NCBI GenBank assembly: GCA_047639575.1
Contig: JBLIOB010000043.1
Location: 1-20,147, forward strand
Source: JBLIOB01 sp047639575
Lineage (GTDB): Bacteria > Bacteroidota > Bacteroidia > Flavobacteriales_D > Parvicellaceae
DNA: 20,147 nt
Direction: 5' to 3'
Part shown: piece after piece, positions 9,018 to 15,060 of the stretch
Layout of the letters: the number at the start of each line of letters is the position of its first letter
Numbering within the stretch: the stretch's first letter is position 1
The notes under the pieces: generated by a model
What the model was told of the DNA's origin: nothing
The model's database searches: none
What the model saw: only the letters and a program-made list of their open reading frames with translations
Program-made: the position numbers and the translations under genes

Positions 9018-9542
9018 TTAATTTTCTTTCTCAGCTAAAGTCTTCACTAAGCCAGCTATTGTATGTTTTCCAGATTGCAATGCAGAAATAACATTTTTCG
9101 CAGGCGACTGAAGAAGTGAAATAACTTCTCCTATTAGTTCTTCTTTCGACTTAATGTCACAAAGAGCTCCTAAGTTCTCGTCTCCGATATAAATTGATTC
9201 TGCAATATATGCAGCCTTAAGGACTGGTTTATCATGTTTCTTTCTAAACTCTCTAATAAGTTTAGCAGGAGCATTTCCTGTTTCAGAATACATAATAGCC
9301 GATGGTCCAGCTAACACGTCATATAACTGACTAAAGTCTTTGTCTTCAACTTTCTCCATTGCTTTTTGAAGCAACGAGTTTTTAACGATTTTCAGCGAAA
9401 CATCATTTTTGAAACAAACTCTTCTTAATTTTGAAGTAGAATCTGCATCCATTTTAGACGTATCAGCAATATAGAAGATATTAGCAGTTGCTAATTCTCC
9501 ACTTAACTGCTCAATCGCTTCGTTTTTTTCTTCTTTAGTCAT
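9018..9542 (-). CDS. rplJ: 50S ribosomal protein uL10
   Basis: L10 anchors the L12 dimers to the large subunit at the base of the GTPase-associated stalk. The product has 174 residues, normal for Bacteroidota. The RNA-binding N-terminal domain includes IFYIADTSKMDADSTSKLRR and KIVKNSLLQKAME. The end of the protein (SPAKNVISALQSGKHTIAGL, then LVKTLAEKEN) is the helix that carries L12. The start at 9540-9542 lies only 10 bases after the rplA stop, which leaves no room for a long separate L10 leader. Any L10-L12 autoregulatory site would have to lie inside rplA, and I did not find one. Confidence 0.98.
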   Translation of the reverse strand: MTKEEKNEAIEQLSGELATANIFYIADTSKMDADSTSKLRRVCFKNDVSLKIVKNSLLQKAMEKVEDKDFSQLYDVLAGPSAIMYSETGNAPAKLIREFRKKHDKPVLKAAYIAESIYIGDENLGALCDIKSKEELIGEVISLLQSPAKNVISALQSGKHTIAGLVKTLAEKEN

Positions 9543-9552
9543 ACTAAGCTAT

Positions 9553-10245
9553 TTATACAGTTACAGTTTTAGTATCCACTTGAACACTAGGGCTCATTGT
9601 ACTAGATAAGTATATGCTTTTCACATAAGTACCTTTTGAGGAAGATGGTTTCATTTTAACAAGTGTTTGAAGTAATTCATCTGCATTCTCTTGGATTTTT
9701 TGTGCATCAAACGATGCTTTTCCAACAGCTGCATGAACAATTCCATACTTGTCTACTTTGAAATCAATTTTCCCTGCTTTCACATCGGTTACCGCTTTCG
9801 CGACATCCATAGTAACAGTACCCGTTTTAGGATTAGGCATTAAACCCCTTGGTCCTAAAATTCTACCTAGCGCACCAACTTTACCCATCACTGAAGGCAT
9901 TGTGATAATCACATCGACATCAGTCCAGCCTTGCTTGATTTTATTGATGTATTCGTCTAAACCAACATGATCAGCTCCTGCCGCTTTTGCTTCTTCTTCT
10001 TTATCAGGAGTACACAATACTAATACTTGTACATCTTTCCCTGTTCCGTGTGGAAGAGAAACTGTCCCTCTAACCATTTGGTTAGCTTTTCTTGGGTCAA
10101 CTCCTAGTCTTACGGCTAGATCGATTGATGCATCAAAATTCATTGTAGATACTTCCTTTATGATTGAAGAAGCTTCAGCTAAACTGTAAACTTTTTCATT
10201 ATCAAACTTAGACAACACGTCTTTTCTTTTCTTACTCAGTGCCAT
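9553..10245 (-). CDS. rplA: 50S ribosomal protein uL1
   Basis: L1 forms the mobile stalk that helps release tRNA from the E site, and in many bacteria it represses its own L11-L1 operon. The product has 230 residues, close to the family norm. Conserved features include GVDPRKANQMVRGTVSLPHG near the N-terminus, the central GRILGPRGLMPNPKTGTV segment, and a two-domain layout. The gene follows rplK by 18 bases and precedes rplJ by 10 bases, so the three are cotranscribed. The ATG at 10243-10245 lacks a Shine-Dalgarno sequence. The sequence is complete with no oddities. Confidence 0.98.
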   Translation of the reverse strand: MALSKKRKDVLSKFDNEKVYSLAEASSIIKEVSTMNFDASIDLAVRLGVDPRKANQMVRGTVSLPHGTGKDVQVLVLCTPDKEEEAKAAGADHVGLDEYINKIKQGWTDVDVIITMPSVMGKVGALGRILGPRGLMPNPKTGTVTMDVAKAVTDVKAGKIDFKVDKYGIVHAAVGKASFDAQKIQENADELLQTLVKMKPSSSKGTYVKSIYLSSTMSPSVQVDTKTVTV

Positions 10246-10263
10246 GTTTATTCAATTTGGATA

Positions 10264-10704
10264 TTATGAGGGAGCATTCCCACCTTTAACGTTAATACCA
10301 GCCGAACGTGCTGTACCTGCAACCATTTTCATGGCTGACTCAATAGTAAAGCAATTCAAATCTTGCATTTTGTCTTCGGCTATGAGTCTTACCTGATCCC
10401 AATTAACTGTACCCACTTTGATACGGTTAGATTCGGCACTTCCACTTTTAAGCTTTGCTGCTTCTAACAGCTGTACAGCTGCAGGAGGAGTTTTAATTAC
10501 AAACTCGAAAGATTTATCCGCGAAAACGGTAATGACACATGGGAGAACTTTGCCGGGTTTATCCTGAGTTCTAGCGTTAAACTGCTTACAGAACTCCATA
10601 ATATTCACCCCTTTAGCACCTAATGCAGGTCCTACAGGAGGTGACGGATTTGCGGCTCCACCTCTAATCTGTAACTTAATTATTCCAGTTACTTCTTTTG
10701 CCAT
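10264..10704 (-). CDS. rplK: 50S ribosomal protein uL11
   Basis: L11 binds the GTPase-associated region of 23S rRNA, and is needed for release-factor function and for the stringent response through RelA-type enzymes. The product has 146 residues. The N-terminal domain contains the proline-rich PSPPVGPALGAKGVNIMEFC segment, where thiostrepton-type antibiotics act. The C-terminal RNA-binding domain ends with ESAMKMVAGTARSAGI. The gene begins 73 bases after nusG, in a gap that holds a small hairpin, and is followed by rplA. This is the standard nusG-rplK-rplA order. Confidence 0.98.
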   Translation of the reverse strand: MAKEVTGIIKLQIRGGAANPSPPVGPALGAKGVNIMEFCKQFNARTQDKPGKVLPCVITVFADKSFEFVIKTPPAAVQLLEAAKLKSGSAESNRIKVGTVNWDQVRLIAEDKMQDLNCFTIESAMKMVAGTARSAGINVKGGNAPS

Positions 10705-10730
10705 TTTATTTATAATTGTGGTACGTTGGG

Positions 10731-10751
10731 TTTAAATGGGAAGCATTTAAA
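10731..10751 (-). promoter_or_regulatory. Hairpin in the nusG-rplK gap
   Basis: A perfect 8-bp stem, TTTAAATG at 10731-10738 and CATTTAAA at 10744-10751, has a five-base loop (CTTCC on the minus strand). It sits 27 bases upstream of the rplK start, with no T run after it. L1 represses the L11-L1 operon by binding the rplK leader in other bacteria, so this is a candidate place for such a site. I cannot match the L1-binding consensus with certainty. Confidence 0.35.
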
Positions 10752-10777
10752 AACATCGAGTCCTCGGTACCTATTTA

Positions 10778-11329
10778 TTAGCCTTCTTTTTCTACTTGCA
10801 TATAATTCAGCTCAAGAGGTGTTTTTCTTCCGAAAATCTTAACCATAACCTTAAGCTTCTTTTTGTCCTCATTGATTTCCTCAATAAGTCCATTGAAATT
10901 GTTGAATGGACCGTCAATTACTTTAACGGTTTCACCAATAACAAACGGTATAGTTAACTCTTCGTCACTTTCTGCAAGCTCATCAACTTTACCTAAAATT
11001 CTATTTACTTCTGAAATTCGCAGTGGCATCGGATCACCTCTCTTTTCCGCACCAAGAAATCCAATAACATTGGTTATTCCTTTAATAACGTGAGGCACCT
11101 CACCAACTAGGCAAGCTTCAACAAGTACATATCCTGGAAAGAAACTTCTTTCCTTAGATACTTTTTTACCATTTCTAATTTGGTAAACTTTTTCGGTGGG
11201 AATTAAAACTTGTTTGACATAGTCAGATAGACCAAGTCTTCCGATTTCCAATTCAATGTAATCCTTAACCTTGTTTTCCTTACCACTAATAGCTCGGACC
11301 ACGTACCATTTTAAATCAATTTCTGCCAT
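10778..11329 (-). CDS. nusG: Transcription termination/antitermination protein NusG
   Basis: NusG binds the clamp of RNA polymerase, increases processivity, and links it to Rho or to the leading ribosome through S10. The product has 183 residues. The NGN domain runs from about residue 8 to 110, beginning WYVVRAISGKENKV and containing SFFPGYVLVEA. The C-terminal KOW domain (about 128-180) reads FVIGETVKVIDGPFNNFNG and ends with IFGRKTPLELNYMQVE. The start ATG at 11327-11329 lies 11 bases after the secE stop, so the two are cotranscribed. The adjacency of nusG to the genes of the polymerase it binds is ancient. No unusual insertion is present. Confidence 0.97.
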   Translation of the reverse strand: MAEIDLKWYVVRAISGKENKVKDYIELEIGRLGLSDYVKQVLIPTEKVYQIRNGKKVSKERSFFPGYVLVEACLVGEVPHVIKGITNVIGFLGAEKRGDPMPLRISEVNRILGKVDELAESDEELTIPFVIGETVKVIDGPFNNFNGLIEEINEDKKKLKVMVKIFGRKTPLELNYMQVEKEG

Positions 11330-11340
11330 CTCTTTATAGG

Positions 11341-11571
11341 TTAGCGTGGATTAACAAAATCGTAATAGAAACCAAGTACACCTTTCCAGATGATGTCTTC
11401 ACCATCTCTAATTCCAAAAACCATATCCATTGCCCATACTAATAGTGCAATAATAACGGATGCGACCAACACGATAATAGCACTAGTCTGAAGCTCTTGC
11501 CATGTAGGCCAAGACACCTTGTTAACTAACTCGTCAACGGTTTCTTCTATGTATGTCACAATTTTTGCCAC
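11341..11571 (-). CDS. secE: Preprotein translocase subunit SecE
   Basis: SecE clamps the two halves of the SecY channel in the inner membrane and is essential for protein export. The protein has 76 residues: a cytosolic amphipathic part with the signature ELVNKVSWPTWQELQTS, then one membrane segment at about residues 29-52 (AIIVLVASVIIALLVWAMDMVF). The C-terminal tail after the membrane segment (GIRDGEDIIWKGVLGFYYDF) is slightly longer than in many relatives. The start is a GTG at 11569-11571, which I prefer because MAKIVTYIEE matches family N-termini and no nearby ATG fits. It lies 48 bases after tRNA-Trp and directly before nusG. Confidence 0.96.
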   Translation of the reverse strand: MAKIVTYIEETVDELVNKVSWPTWQELQTSAIIVLVASVIIALLVWAMDMVFGIRDGEDIIWKGVLGFYYDFVNPR

Positions 11572-11619
11572 TTCAATTCTATTTTCTAGATCTAAACATT
11601 AAGGTTTAAATCTTGGTTG

Positions 11620-11692
11620 CACGGGCGGAAAGATTCGAACTCTCGACCTTCGGTGTTGGAGACCGCTGCTCTACCAGCTGAGCTACGCCCGT
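11620..11692 (-). tRNA. tRNA-Trp(CCA)
   Basis: The minus strand folds into a 73-base cloverleaf: 7-bp acceptor ACGGGCG/CGCCCGT (11686-11692 with 11621-11627), D arm TAGCTCAGCTGGTAGAGC, anticodon loop with CCA at 11657-11659, and T arm with GTTCGAATC. The discriminator base is G. CCA is not encoded, so the tail must be added enzymatically. It lies between tuf and secE. Confidence 0.97.
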
Positions 11693-11803
11693 TTATTAGG
11701 CAATTAACTCACCTTATTTTATCTGTACAGCGAAAAACAAACGATCACTGTTAACATTGGTTCCAGCCACCCTCCCCGTTAGGAGCGTGTTTATTAAAAC
11801 GAC

Positions 11804-11842
11804 AAGAAAGGTGCGTCCCCAAATGGGTCCACACCTTTTCTT
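11804..11842 (-). terminator. Hairpin after tuf, probable terminator or processing site
   Basis: On the minus strand AAGAAAAGGTG (11832-11842) pairs with CACCTTTCTT (11804-11813), with one bulged A. The helix continues through a U-G and a G-C pair and a tandem G-A mismatch to CCC/GGG with an ATTT loop. It starts 18 bases after the tuf stop. The following sequence has TTTCTTGTCGTTTT but no clean T run, so it may terminate only partly and let transcription continue to tRNA-Trp and secE. The rest of the gap (11693-11803) holds a 14-base imperfect palindrome around TGTTAACA (11749-11756) and no consensus promoter that I can see. Confidence 0.6.
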
Positions 11843-11860
11843 ATCAATTCATTATATTTC

Positions 11861-13042
11861 TTACTCGATGATCTCAGTAACTTGACCAGCACCTACAGTT
11901 CTACCACCTTCTCTGATAGCGAATCTAAGTCCCATTCCCATTGCTACTGGAGTGATCAATTCAACAGTAATAGTAACATTGTCACCAGGCATTACCATTT
12001 CTCTTCCATCACCCAACTGAATAGTTCCAGTTACATCTAATGTTCTCAAGTAAAATTGTGGTCTATAGTTATTATGGAAAGGAGTGTGTCTTCCACCTTC
12101 TTCTTTCTTCAAGATATAAACCTCAGCCTTAAACTTTTGATGAGGAGTAATTGAGCCAGGAGCCGCGATTACCATTCCTCTTTTAATTTGTTCTTTTTCA
12201 ATACCTCTTAGAAGAAGACCACAGTTTTCACCAGCTCTACCTTCATCAAGAATTTTTCTAAACATTTCAACACCTGTAACAGTAGACGTCATTTTTTCTT
12301 CTTGAAGACCAATGATTTCAACACCGTCTCCAGTTCTGATGATTCCAGTTTCAATTGCACCAGTTGCAACAGTACCTCTACCAGTAATAGAGAATACGTC
12401 TTCAACAGACATCAAGAAAGGCTTTTCAGTATCTCTTTCTGGAGTTTCGATCCATGTGTCAACAGTATTCATTAATTCCATTACAGAATCAACCCATTTT
12501 TGTTCACCGTTCAATGCACCAAGTGCAGAACCTTGAAGTATTGGAGTATCATTATAGTCATACGACTCAAGTAATTCTGCTAATTCCATTTCAACAAGCT
12601 CTAAAAGCTCTTCATCATCCACCATGTCAACTTTATTCATGAAAACAACCAATCTTGGTACGTTAACTTGTTTTGACAATAGGATGTGTTCTCTAGTTTG
12701 TGGCATAGGACCATCAGTCGCAGCACAAACAAGAATTGCACCGTCCATTTGAGCAGCACCAGTAACCATGTTCTTTACATAATCAGCGTGACCAGGACAG
12801 TCAACGTGAGCATAATGTCTAGCTTCTGTTTCATACTCGATGTGAGCAGTGTTAATAGTAATACCTCTTTCTTTTTCTTCAGGAGCATTATCGATTTGAT
12901 CGAAATCTGTCTTTTCAGCCAGACCTGCATCAGATAGTACTTTTGAAATTGCCGCAGTAAGAGTAGTTTTACCGTGGTCAACGTGACCAATAGTACCAAC
13001 GTTCACATGCGGTTTGGTTCTTTCGAAATTCGCCTTAGCCAT
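11861..13042 (-). CDS. tuf: Elongation factor Tu
   Basis: EF-Tu carries aminoacyl-tRNA to the ribosomal A site as a GTP complex. The product is complete with 393 residues. The GTPase domain has the P-loop GHVDHGKTTL at residues 19-28, switch-II DCPGHADY at 81-88 and the guanine-specificity motif NKVD at 136-139. Domain II contains DVFSITGRGTVATGAIETG. Domain III ends with GLRFAIREGGRTVGAGQVTEI. It follows four tRNA genes and precedes tRNA-Trp and secE, so factor and tRNAs may share a transcript. An AAGGA sits only two bases before the ATG at 13040-13042, too close for a normal Shine-Dalgarno. Confidence 0.98.
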   Translation of the reverse strand: MAKANFERTKPHVNVGTIGHVDHGKTTLTAAISKVLSDAGLAEKTDFDQIDNAPEEKERGITINTAHIEYETEARHYAHVDCPGHADYVKNMVTGAAQMDGAILVCAATDGPMPQTREHILLSKQVNVPRLVVFMNKVDMVDDEELLELVEMELAELLESYDYNDTPILQGSALGALNGEQKWVDSVMELMNTVDTWIETPERDTEKPFLMSVEDVFSITGRGTVATGAIETGIIRTGDGVEIIGLQEEKMTSTVTGVEMFRKILDEGRAGENCGLLLRGIEKEQIKRGMVIAAPGSITPHQKFKAEVYILKKEEGGRHTPFHNNYRPQFYLRTLDVTGTIQLGDGREMVMPGDNVTITVELITPVAMGMGLRFAIREGGRTVGAGQVTEIIE

Positions 13043-13088
13043 ATCCTTAGTGTTTATTTATTTATACTTTAATTAATCAATCATCAAA

Positions 13089-13105
13089 AGAGCCATTACA
13101 GCTCT
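13089..13105 (-). promoter_or_regulatory. Small hairpin in the tuf leader
   Basis: On the minus strand AGAGC (13101-13105) pairs with GCTCT (13089-13093) around a seven-base loop and is followed by three T. A second 5-bp stem (13117-13121 with 13131-13135) lies just upstream. Both are in the 105-base gap between tRNA-Thr(GGU) and tuf. They are weak, and may be spacer structures left after tRNA 3'-end processing. Confidence 0.3.
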
Positions 13106-13147
13106 CTGTTTCTTTTAAAGGAGCAACAACCCTTTTAATTCTTTCTC

Positions 13148-13222
13148 TGGAGCCAATGACGAGAATTGAACTCGTGACCTCTTCCTTACCAAGGAAGCGC
13201 TCTACCCCTGAGCTACATCGGC
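13148..13222 (-). tRNA. tRNA-Thr(GGT)
   Basis: Acceptor GCCGATG/CATTGGC (13216-13222 with 13152-13158, one G-U pair), D arm TAGCTCAGGGGTAGAGC, and anticodon stem-loop CTTCC-TTGGTAA-GGAAG with anticodon GGT at 13188-13190. The T arm contains GTTCAATTC. The discriminator is T, and CCA is encoded at 13148-13150. It is the last tRNA before tuf, the position of thrT in E. coli. Confidence 0.97.
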
Positions 13223-13287
13223 TTTTTACCGCCCCTATAGCAAAACAAAATAGAGGAAACAGCTGCTTCTTCTATTTGTTTTTAATG

Positions 13288-13360
13288 AGCGGGAGACCAG
13301 GTTCGAACTGGCGACATTCAGCTTGGAAGGCTGACGCTCTACCAACTGAGCTACTCCCGC
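13288..13360 (-). tRNA. tRNA-Gly(TCC)
   Basis: A 73-base cloverleaf with acceptor GCGGGAG/CTCCCGC (13354-13360 with 13289-13295), anticodon loop CTTCCAA giving TCC, and T arm with GTTCGAACC. The discriminator is T. The next two bases are CA, so CCA is not encoded. It matches glyT of the E. coli thrU-tyrU-glyT-thrT cluster in anticodon and order. Confidence 0.97.
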
Positions 13361-13380
13361 TTATTTTTTCAAAACGCTTG

Positions 13381-13418
13381 CAAAGATATGTAATTTATCT
13401 GAAGACTTCACAGAAGTC
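13381..13418 (-). promoter_or_regulatory. tRNA-Tyr to tRNA-Gly spacer: hairpin and orphan -7 box
   Basis: The spacer has a perfect 6-bp hairpin (GACTTC 13404-13409, GAAGTC 13413-13418, three-base loop). Downstream on the minus strand is TATCTTTG (13381-13388), a match to the Bacteroidota -7 element TAnnTTTG. The nearest TTTG upstream is 29 bases away, beyond the usual 17-23 spacing, so I do not call a promoter with confidence. A processing hairpin is equally possible. Confidence 0.3.
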
Positions 13419-13429
13419 AAAGAAAATTG

Positions 13430-13511
13430 TGGGGAGAGCAGGATTCGAACCTACGAAGACATAGTCAGCAGAGTTACAGTCTGCCCCAGTTGGCCGCTTT
13501 GGTATCTCCCC
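13430..13511 (-). tRNA. tRNA-Tyr(GTA)
   Basis: An 82-base class II tRNA with a long variable arm. The acceptor is GGGGAGA/TCTCCCC (13505-13511 with 13431-13437), the anticodon loop ACTGTAAC carries GTA, and the T arm has GTTCGAATC. The discriminator is A. The following bases are CA, so CCA is not encoded. It is second in the tRNA array. Confidence 0.97.
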
Positions 13512-13531
13512 AATCTTTTCAGCGAAAAGAA

Positions 13532-13608
13532 TGGAGCCTCTAGAGGGACTCGAACCCACGACCTGCTGATTACAAATCAGCTGCTCTAGCCAACTGAGCT
13601 ATAGAGGC
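13532..13608 (-). tRNA. tRNA-Thr(TGT)
   Basis: The acceptor is GCCTCTA/TAGAGGC (13602-13608 with 13536-13542), with D arm TAGCTCAGTTGGCTAGAGC and anticodon stem-loop GCTGA-TTTGTAA-TCAGC giving TGT. The T arm has GTTCGAGTC. The discriminator is T, and CCA is encoded at 13532-13534. It is the first gene of the tRNA-tuf operon, about 75 bases after a consensus promoter. Confidence 0.97.
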
Positions 13609-13654
13609 AAAAATGATGTCAAAAACAGTTTTTAGAATACCAATTTGTGTAAAC

Positions 13655-13683
13655 AAAAACAGACCTTTCCGTGAAAAGGTCTG
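13655..13683 (-). terminator. Terminator of the xerC-hpf unit, abutting the tRNA promoter
   Basis: A perfect 9-bp stem (CAGACCTTT at 13660-13668, AAAGGTCTG at 13675-13683, six-base loop) is followed on the minus strand by five T (13655-13659). It lies about 90 bases past the hpf stop. Its first base directly follows the -7 box of the tRNA-operon promoter, so it also covers the initially transcribed region of that operon. Confidence 0.8.
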
Positions 13684-13714
13684 CAAATGTATAAACAATA
13701 TCGTCTTGTGCAAA
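13684..13714 (-). promoter_or_regulatory. Bacteroidota-type promoter for the tRNA-tuf operon
   Basis: On the minus strand TTTG (13711-13714) is followed after 19 bases by TACATTTG (13684-13691). This is an exact match to the Bacteroidota primary sigma-factor consensus, -33 TTTG and -7 TAnnTTTG with 17-23 spacing. The -7 box plus the next two bases (TACATTTGCA) is identical to the one at rpsU. It points to tRNA-Thr(TGT), the first gene downstream. Confidence 0.75.
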
Positions 13715-13772
13715 CGACAGAGATGATTTTTTTAATAAATCGTTGGTCTTTGATTTGACCAGCAAAAAAGGA

Positions 13773-14069
13773 CTAAACTGAAATTTTTCCTTTATGTTTT
13801 TTGATTTGTCTTCTCAAAGCTTCGACAGCCATATCGGTAGCCTCTTCAAAAGTGTTACCCTGTTTTTTCGCAAATAACTCTTTTCCAGGCAGTGCCAATT
13901 TTATTTCAGCGATTTTATTGTCGCTTGATTCTCCTTTATCAACTCTTAAGAACACTTCTGAATCAATAATTTGATCGTAAAATTGACTTAGCTTCCCAAC
14001 TCTGCCTTCTACAAAGTTTACTAACTTTTGATCTGCATCAAAATGAATGGATTGAACGGTTAAACTCAT
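13773..14069 (-). CDS. hpf: Ribosome hibernation-promoting factor, short form (HPF/RaiA)
   Basis: This family binds the 30S subunit near the decoding centre and tRNA sites and holds ribosomes inactive in slow or stationary growth. The product has 98 residues, the short single-domain form, without the C-terminal dimerisation domain of long HPF. It reads MSLTVQSIHFDADQKL at the start, has the beta-strand region EVFLRVDKGESSDNKIAEIKL, and ends with a helix EEATDMAVEALRRQIKKHK. It lies 13 bases after xerC, probably on the same transcript. Unlike every other gene here it has a strong Shine-Dalgarno sequence, AGGAGG, nine bases before its ATG. Whether it acts more like E. coli HPF or YfiA/RaiA cannot be told from sequence. 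Confidence 0.93.
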   Translation of the reverse strand: MSLTVQSIHFDADQKLVNFVEGRVGKLSQFYDQIIDSEVFLRVDKGESSDNKIAEIKLALPGKELFAKKQGNTFEEATDMAVEALRRQIKKHKGKISV

Positions 14070-14078
14070 GATGTATTT

Positions 14079-14084
14079 CCTCCT
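14079..14084 (-). promoter_or_regulatory. Strong Shine-Dalgarno (AGGAGG) of hpf
   Basis: The minus strand reads TAGGAGGAAATACATC before the hpf ATG. AGGAGG is complementary to the CCUCCU core at the 3' end of 16S rRNA, with nine bases to the start. It overlaps the xerC TAG stop (14083-14085). Bacteroidota genes normally lack such sites because the anti-Shine-Dalgarno is sequestered on the ribosome, and no other start in this window has one at a workable distance. Confidence 0.8.
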
Positions 14085-14961
14085 ATTTTTTATCGGCTCT
14101 TGGATGAGCCAATGAATGAACGTTTTTCAGCTTTTCGATTGTGTTGTGTGTGTAAACCTGCGTAGCTGATAAATTCGCATGGCCTAGTAATTCCTTAATC
14201 GCATTTAGGTCAGCACCGTTATTCAACATGTGAGTTGCAAACGTATGCCTAAGGACATGTGGACTCTTTTTTTGCGCAGTCGTTACGTTTCCAAGATAGC
14301 GATTTACTTTTCTGTAAACAAACTTTTCATACAGTTTATTGCCCTTATTCCCCACTATTAAATAGGTTGAATCTACATTCGGCAGTTCAGCCTTCAAAAT
14401 CAAATAATCTTTAATTAGTTGTGCTAATGAATTACTAACAGGAATAATCCTCTCTTTGTTCCGTTTACCTAAAACTTTTATAGCATCATTTGTCCAGTTG
14501 GCTGTTTTTAAGCCAACCAATTCAGAAAGCCTAATTCCAGTCCCGTATAACATCTCTATAATAAGTCTATCACGAACATCTTGAAAACTGTTCCCGAAAG
14601 CATCCGGCTGAAACAATAAGTTCATTTTACTTTGCTCTACAAACTCAGGTAATCTTTTAGACATTTTAGGAGCCACTATCTTCAACATAGGGTTTGTCTC
14701 GATCGCTCCTTGCCTCATTGAGAACTTATAAAACGATTTAAGAGCAGACAACTTTCTATTTACGGTTCTTGATGAATTTCCACTCTCCATCAATTGCACG
14801 ATCCAAGAACGAACCATCTGAAAGCCGGCCAATTCTAACTTATCAACTTCAAAGCTTAATTGTAAATAAACTGAGAATTGGTTTAAATCAACTGTATACG
14901 ATTTAACGGTATGCACGGAGTACCTTTTTTCGAATTGGATATAATCTAAGAATTTCTTCAC
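14083..14961 (-). CDS. xerC: Tyrosine recombinase XerC-like
   Basis: This site-specific tyrosine recombinase probably resolves chromosome dimers at dif during cell division. It has 292 residues. The N-terminal SAM-like DNA-binding domain (about 1-85) reads FLDYIQFEKRYSVHTVKSYT. The catalytic domain holds the full set of active residues: Arg144 (GTGIRLSEL), Lys166, His235 and Arg238 (HVLRHTFATH), His261 (LLGHANLS) and the nucleophile Tyr270. The start is GTG at 14959-14961, chosen because MKKFLDYIQF matches XerC N-termini. It lies between rpsU and hpf without att sites, excisionase or cargo, which supports a housekeeping Xer rather than an integrase. Bacteroidota usually have a second Xer protein elsewhere, so the C versus D label is by best fit. 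Confidence 0.92.
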   Translation of the reverse strand: MKKFLDYIQFEKRYSVHTVKSYTVDLNQFSVYLQLSFEVDKLELAGFQMVRSWIVQLMESGNSSRTVNRKLSALKSFYKFSMRQGAIETNPMLKIVAPKMSKRLPEFVEQSKMNLLFQPDAFGNSFQDVRDRLIIEMLYGTGIRLSELVGLKTANWTNDAIKVLGKRNKERIIPVSNSLAQLIKDYLILKAELPNVDSTYLIVGNKGNKLYEKFVYRKVNRYLGNVTTAQKKSPHVLRHTFATHMLNNGADLNAIKELLGHANLSATQVYTHNTIEKLKNVHSLAHPRADKK

Positions 14962-15005
14962 TCCGGTTTATTAATGACAATTATGCGGACCTAAATTCTG
15001 TGCAC

Positions 15006-15036
15006 AAAAAAAAGGGTAGCTCCCACTACCCTTTTT
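15006..15036 (-). terminator. Rho-independent terminator after rpsU
   Basis: An 11-bp stem (15009-15019 with 15026-15036, GGGTAG/CTACCC core extended by A-T pairs) has a six-base loop and continues on the minus strand into a run of eight T (15006-15013). It starts 24 bases after the rpsU stop and separates rpsU from xerC. The symmetric A/T flanks could let it work on the plus strand too, but no plus-strand gene is present. Confidence 0.9.
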
Positions 15037-15060
15037 ACGTATTTTAAAAACAAATGTTTC

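Noticed and set aside
8650..9021. A 123-codon plus-strand frame opposite rplL
   Set aside because: It is a shadow of the alanine-rich rplL coding sequence, giving Ser/Pro/Ala-rich low-complexity protein with no family resemblance.
13156..13464. A 102-codon plus-strand open frame over the tRNA array, with sequences such as GRPGSNWRHSAWKADALPTE
   Set aside because: It is the antisense translation of tRNA genes. Such peptides recur in databases as false predictions, and the tRNAs explain the sequence fully.
13744..13761. 5-bp inverted repeat TGGTC/GACCA just after hpf as a terminator
   Set aside because: It has an 8-base loop, and the sequence after it on the minus strand has no T run. The stronger hairpin at 13660-13683 fits better.
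14083..14961. xerC as a marker of an integrated element or integron
   Set aside because: The flanking genes are housekeeping, no direct repeats, att sites or cargo are visible, and the protein matches cellular XerC in length and catalytic residues.
14962..15008. TTTG-N21-TAATTGTC as a promoter for xerC
   Set aside because: The -7 element matches poorly in its second half. It remains possible but is not supported.
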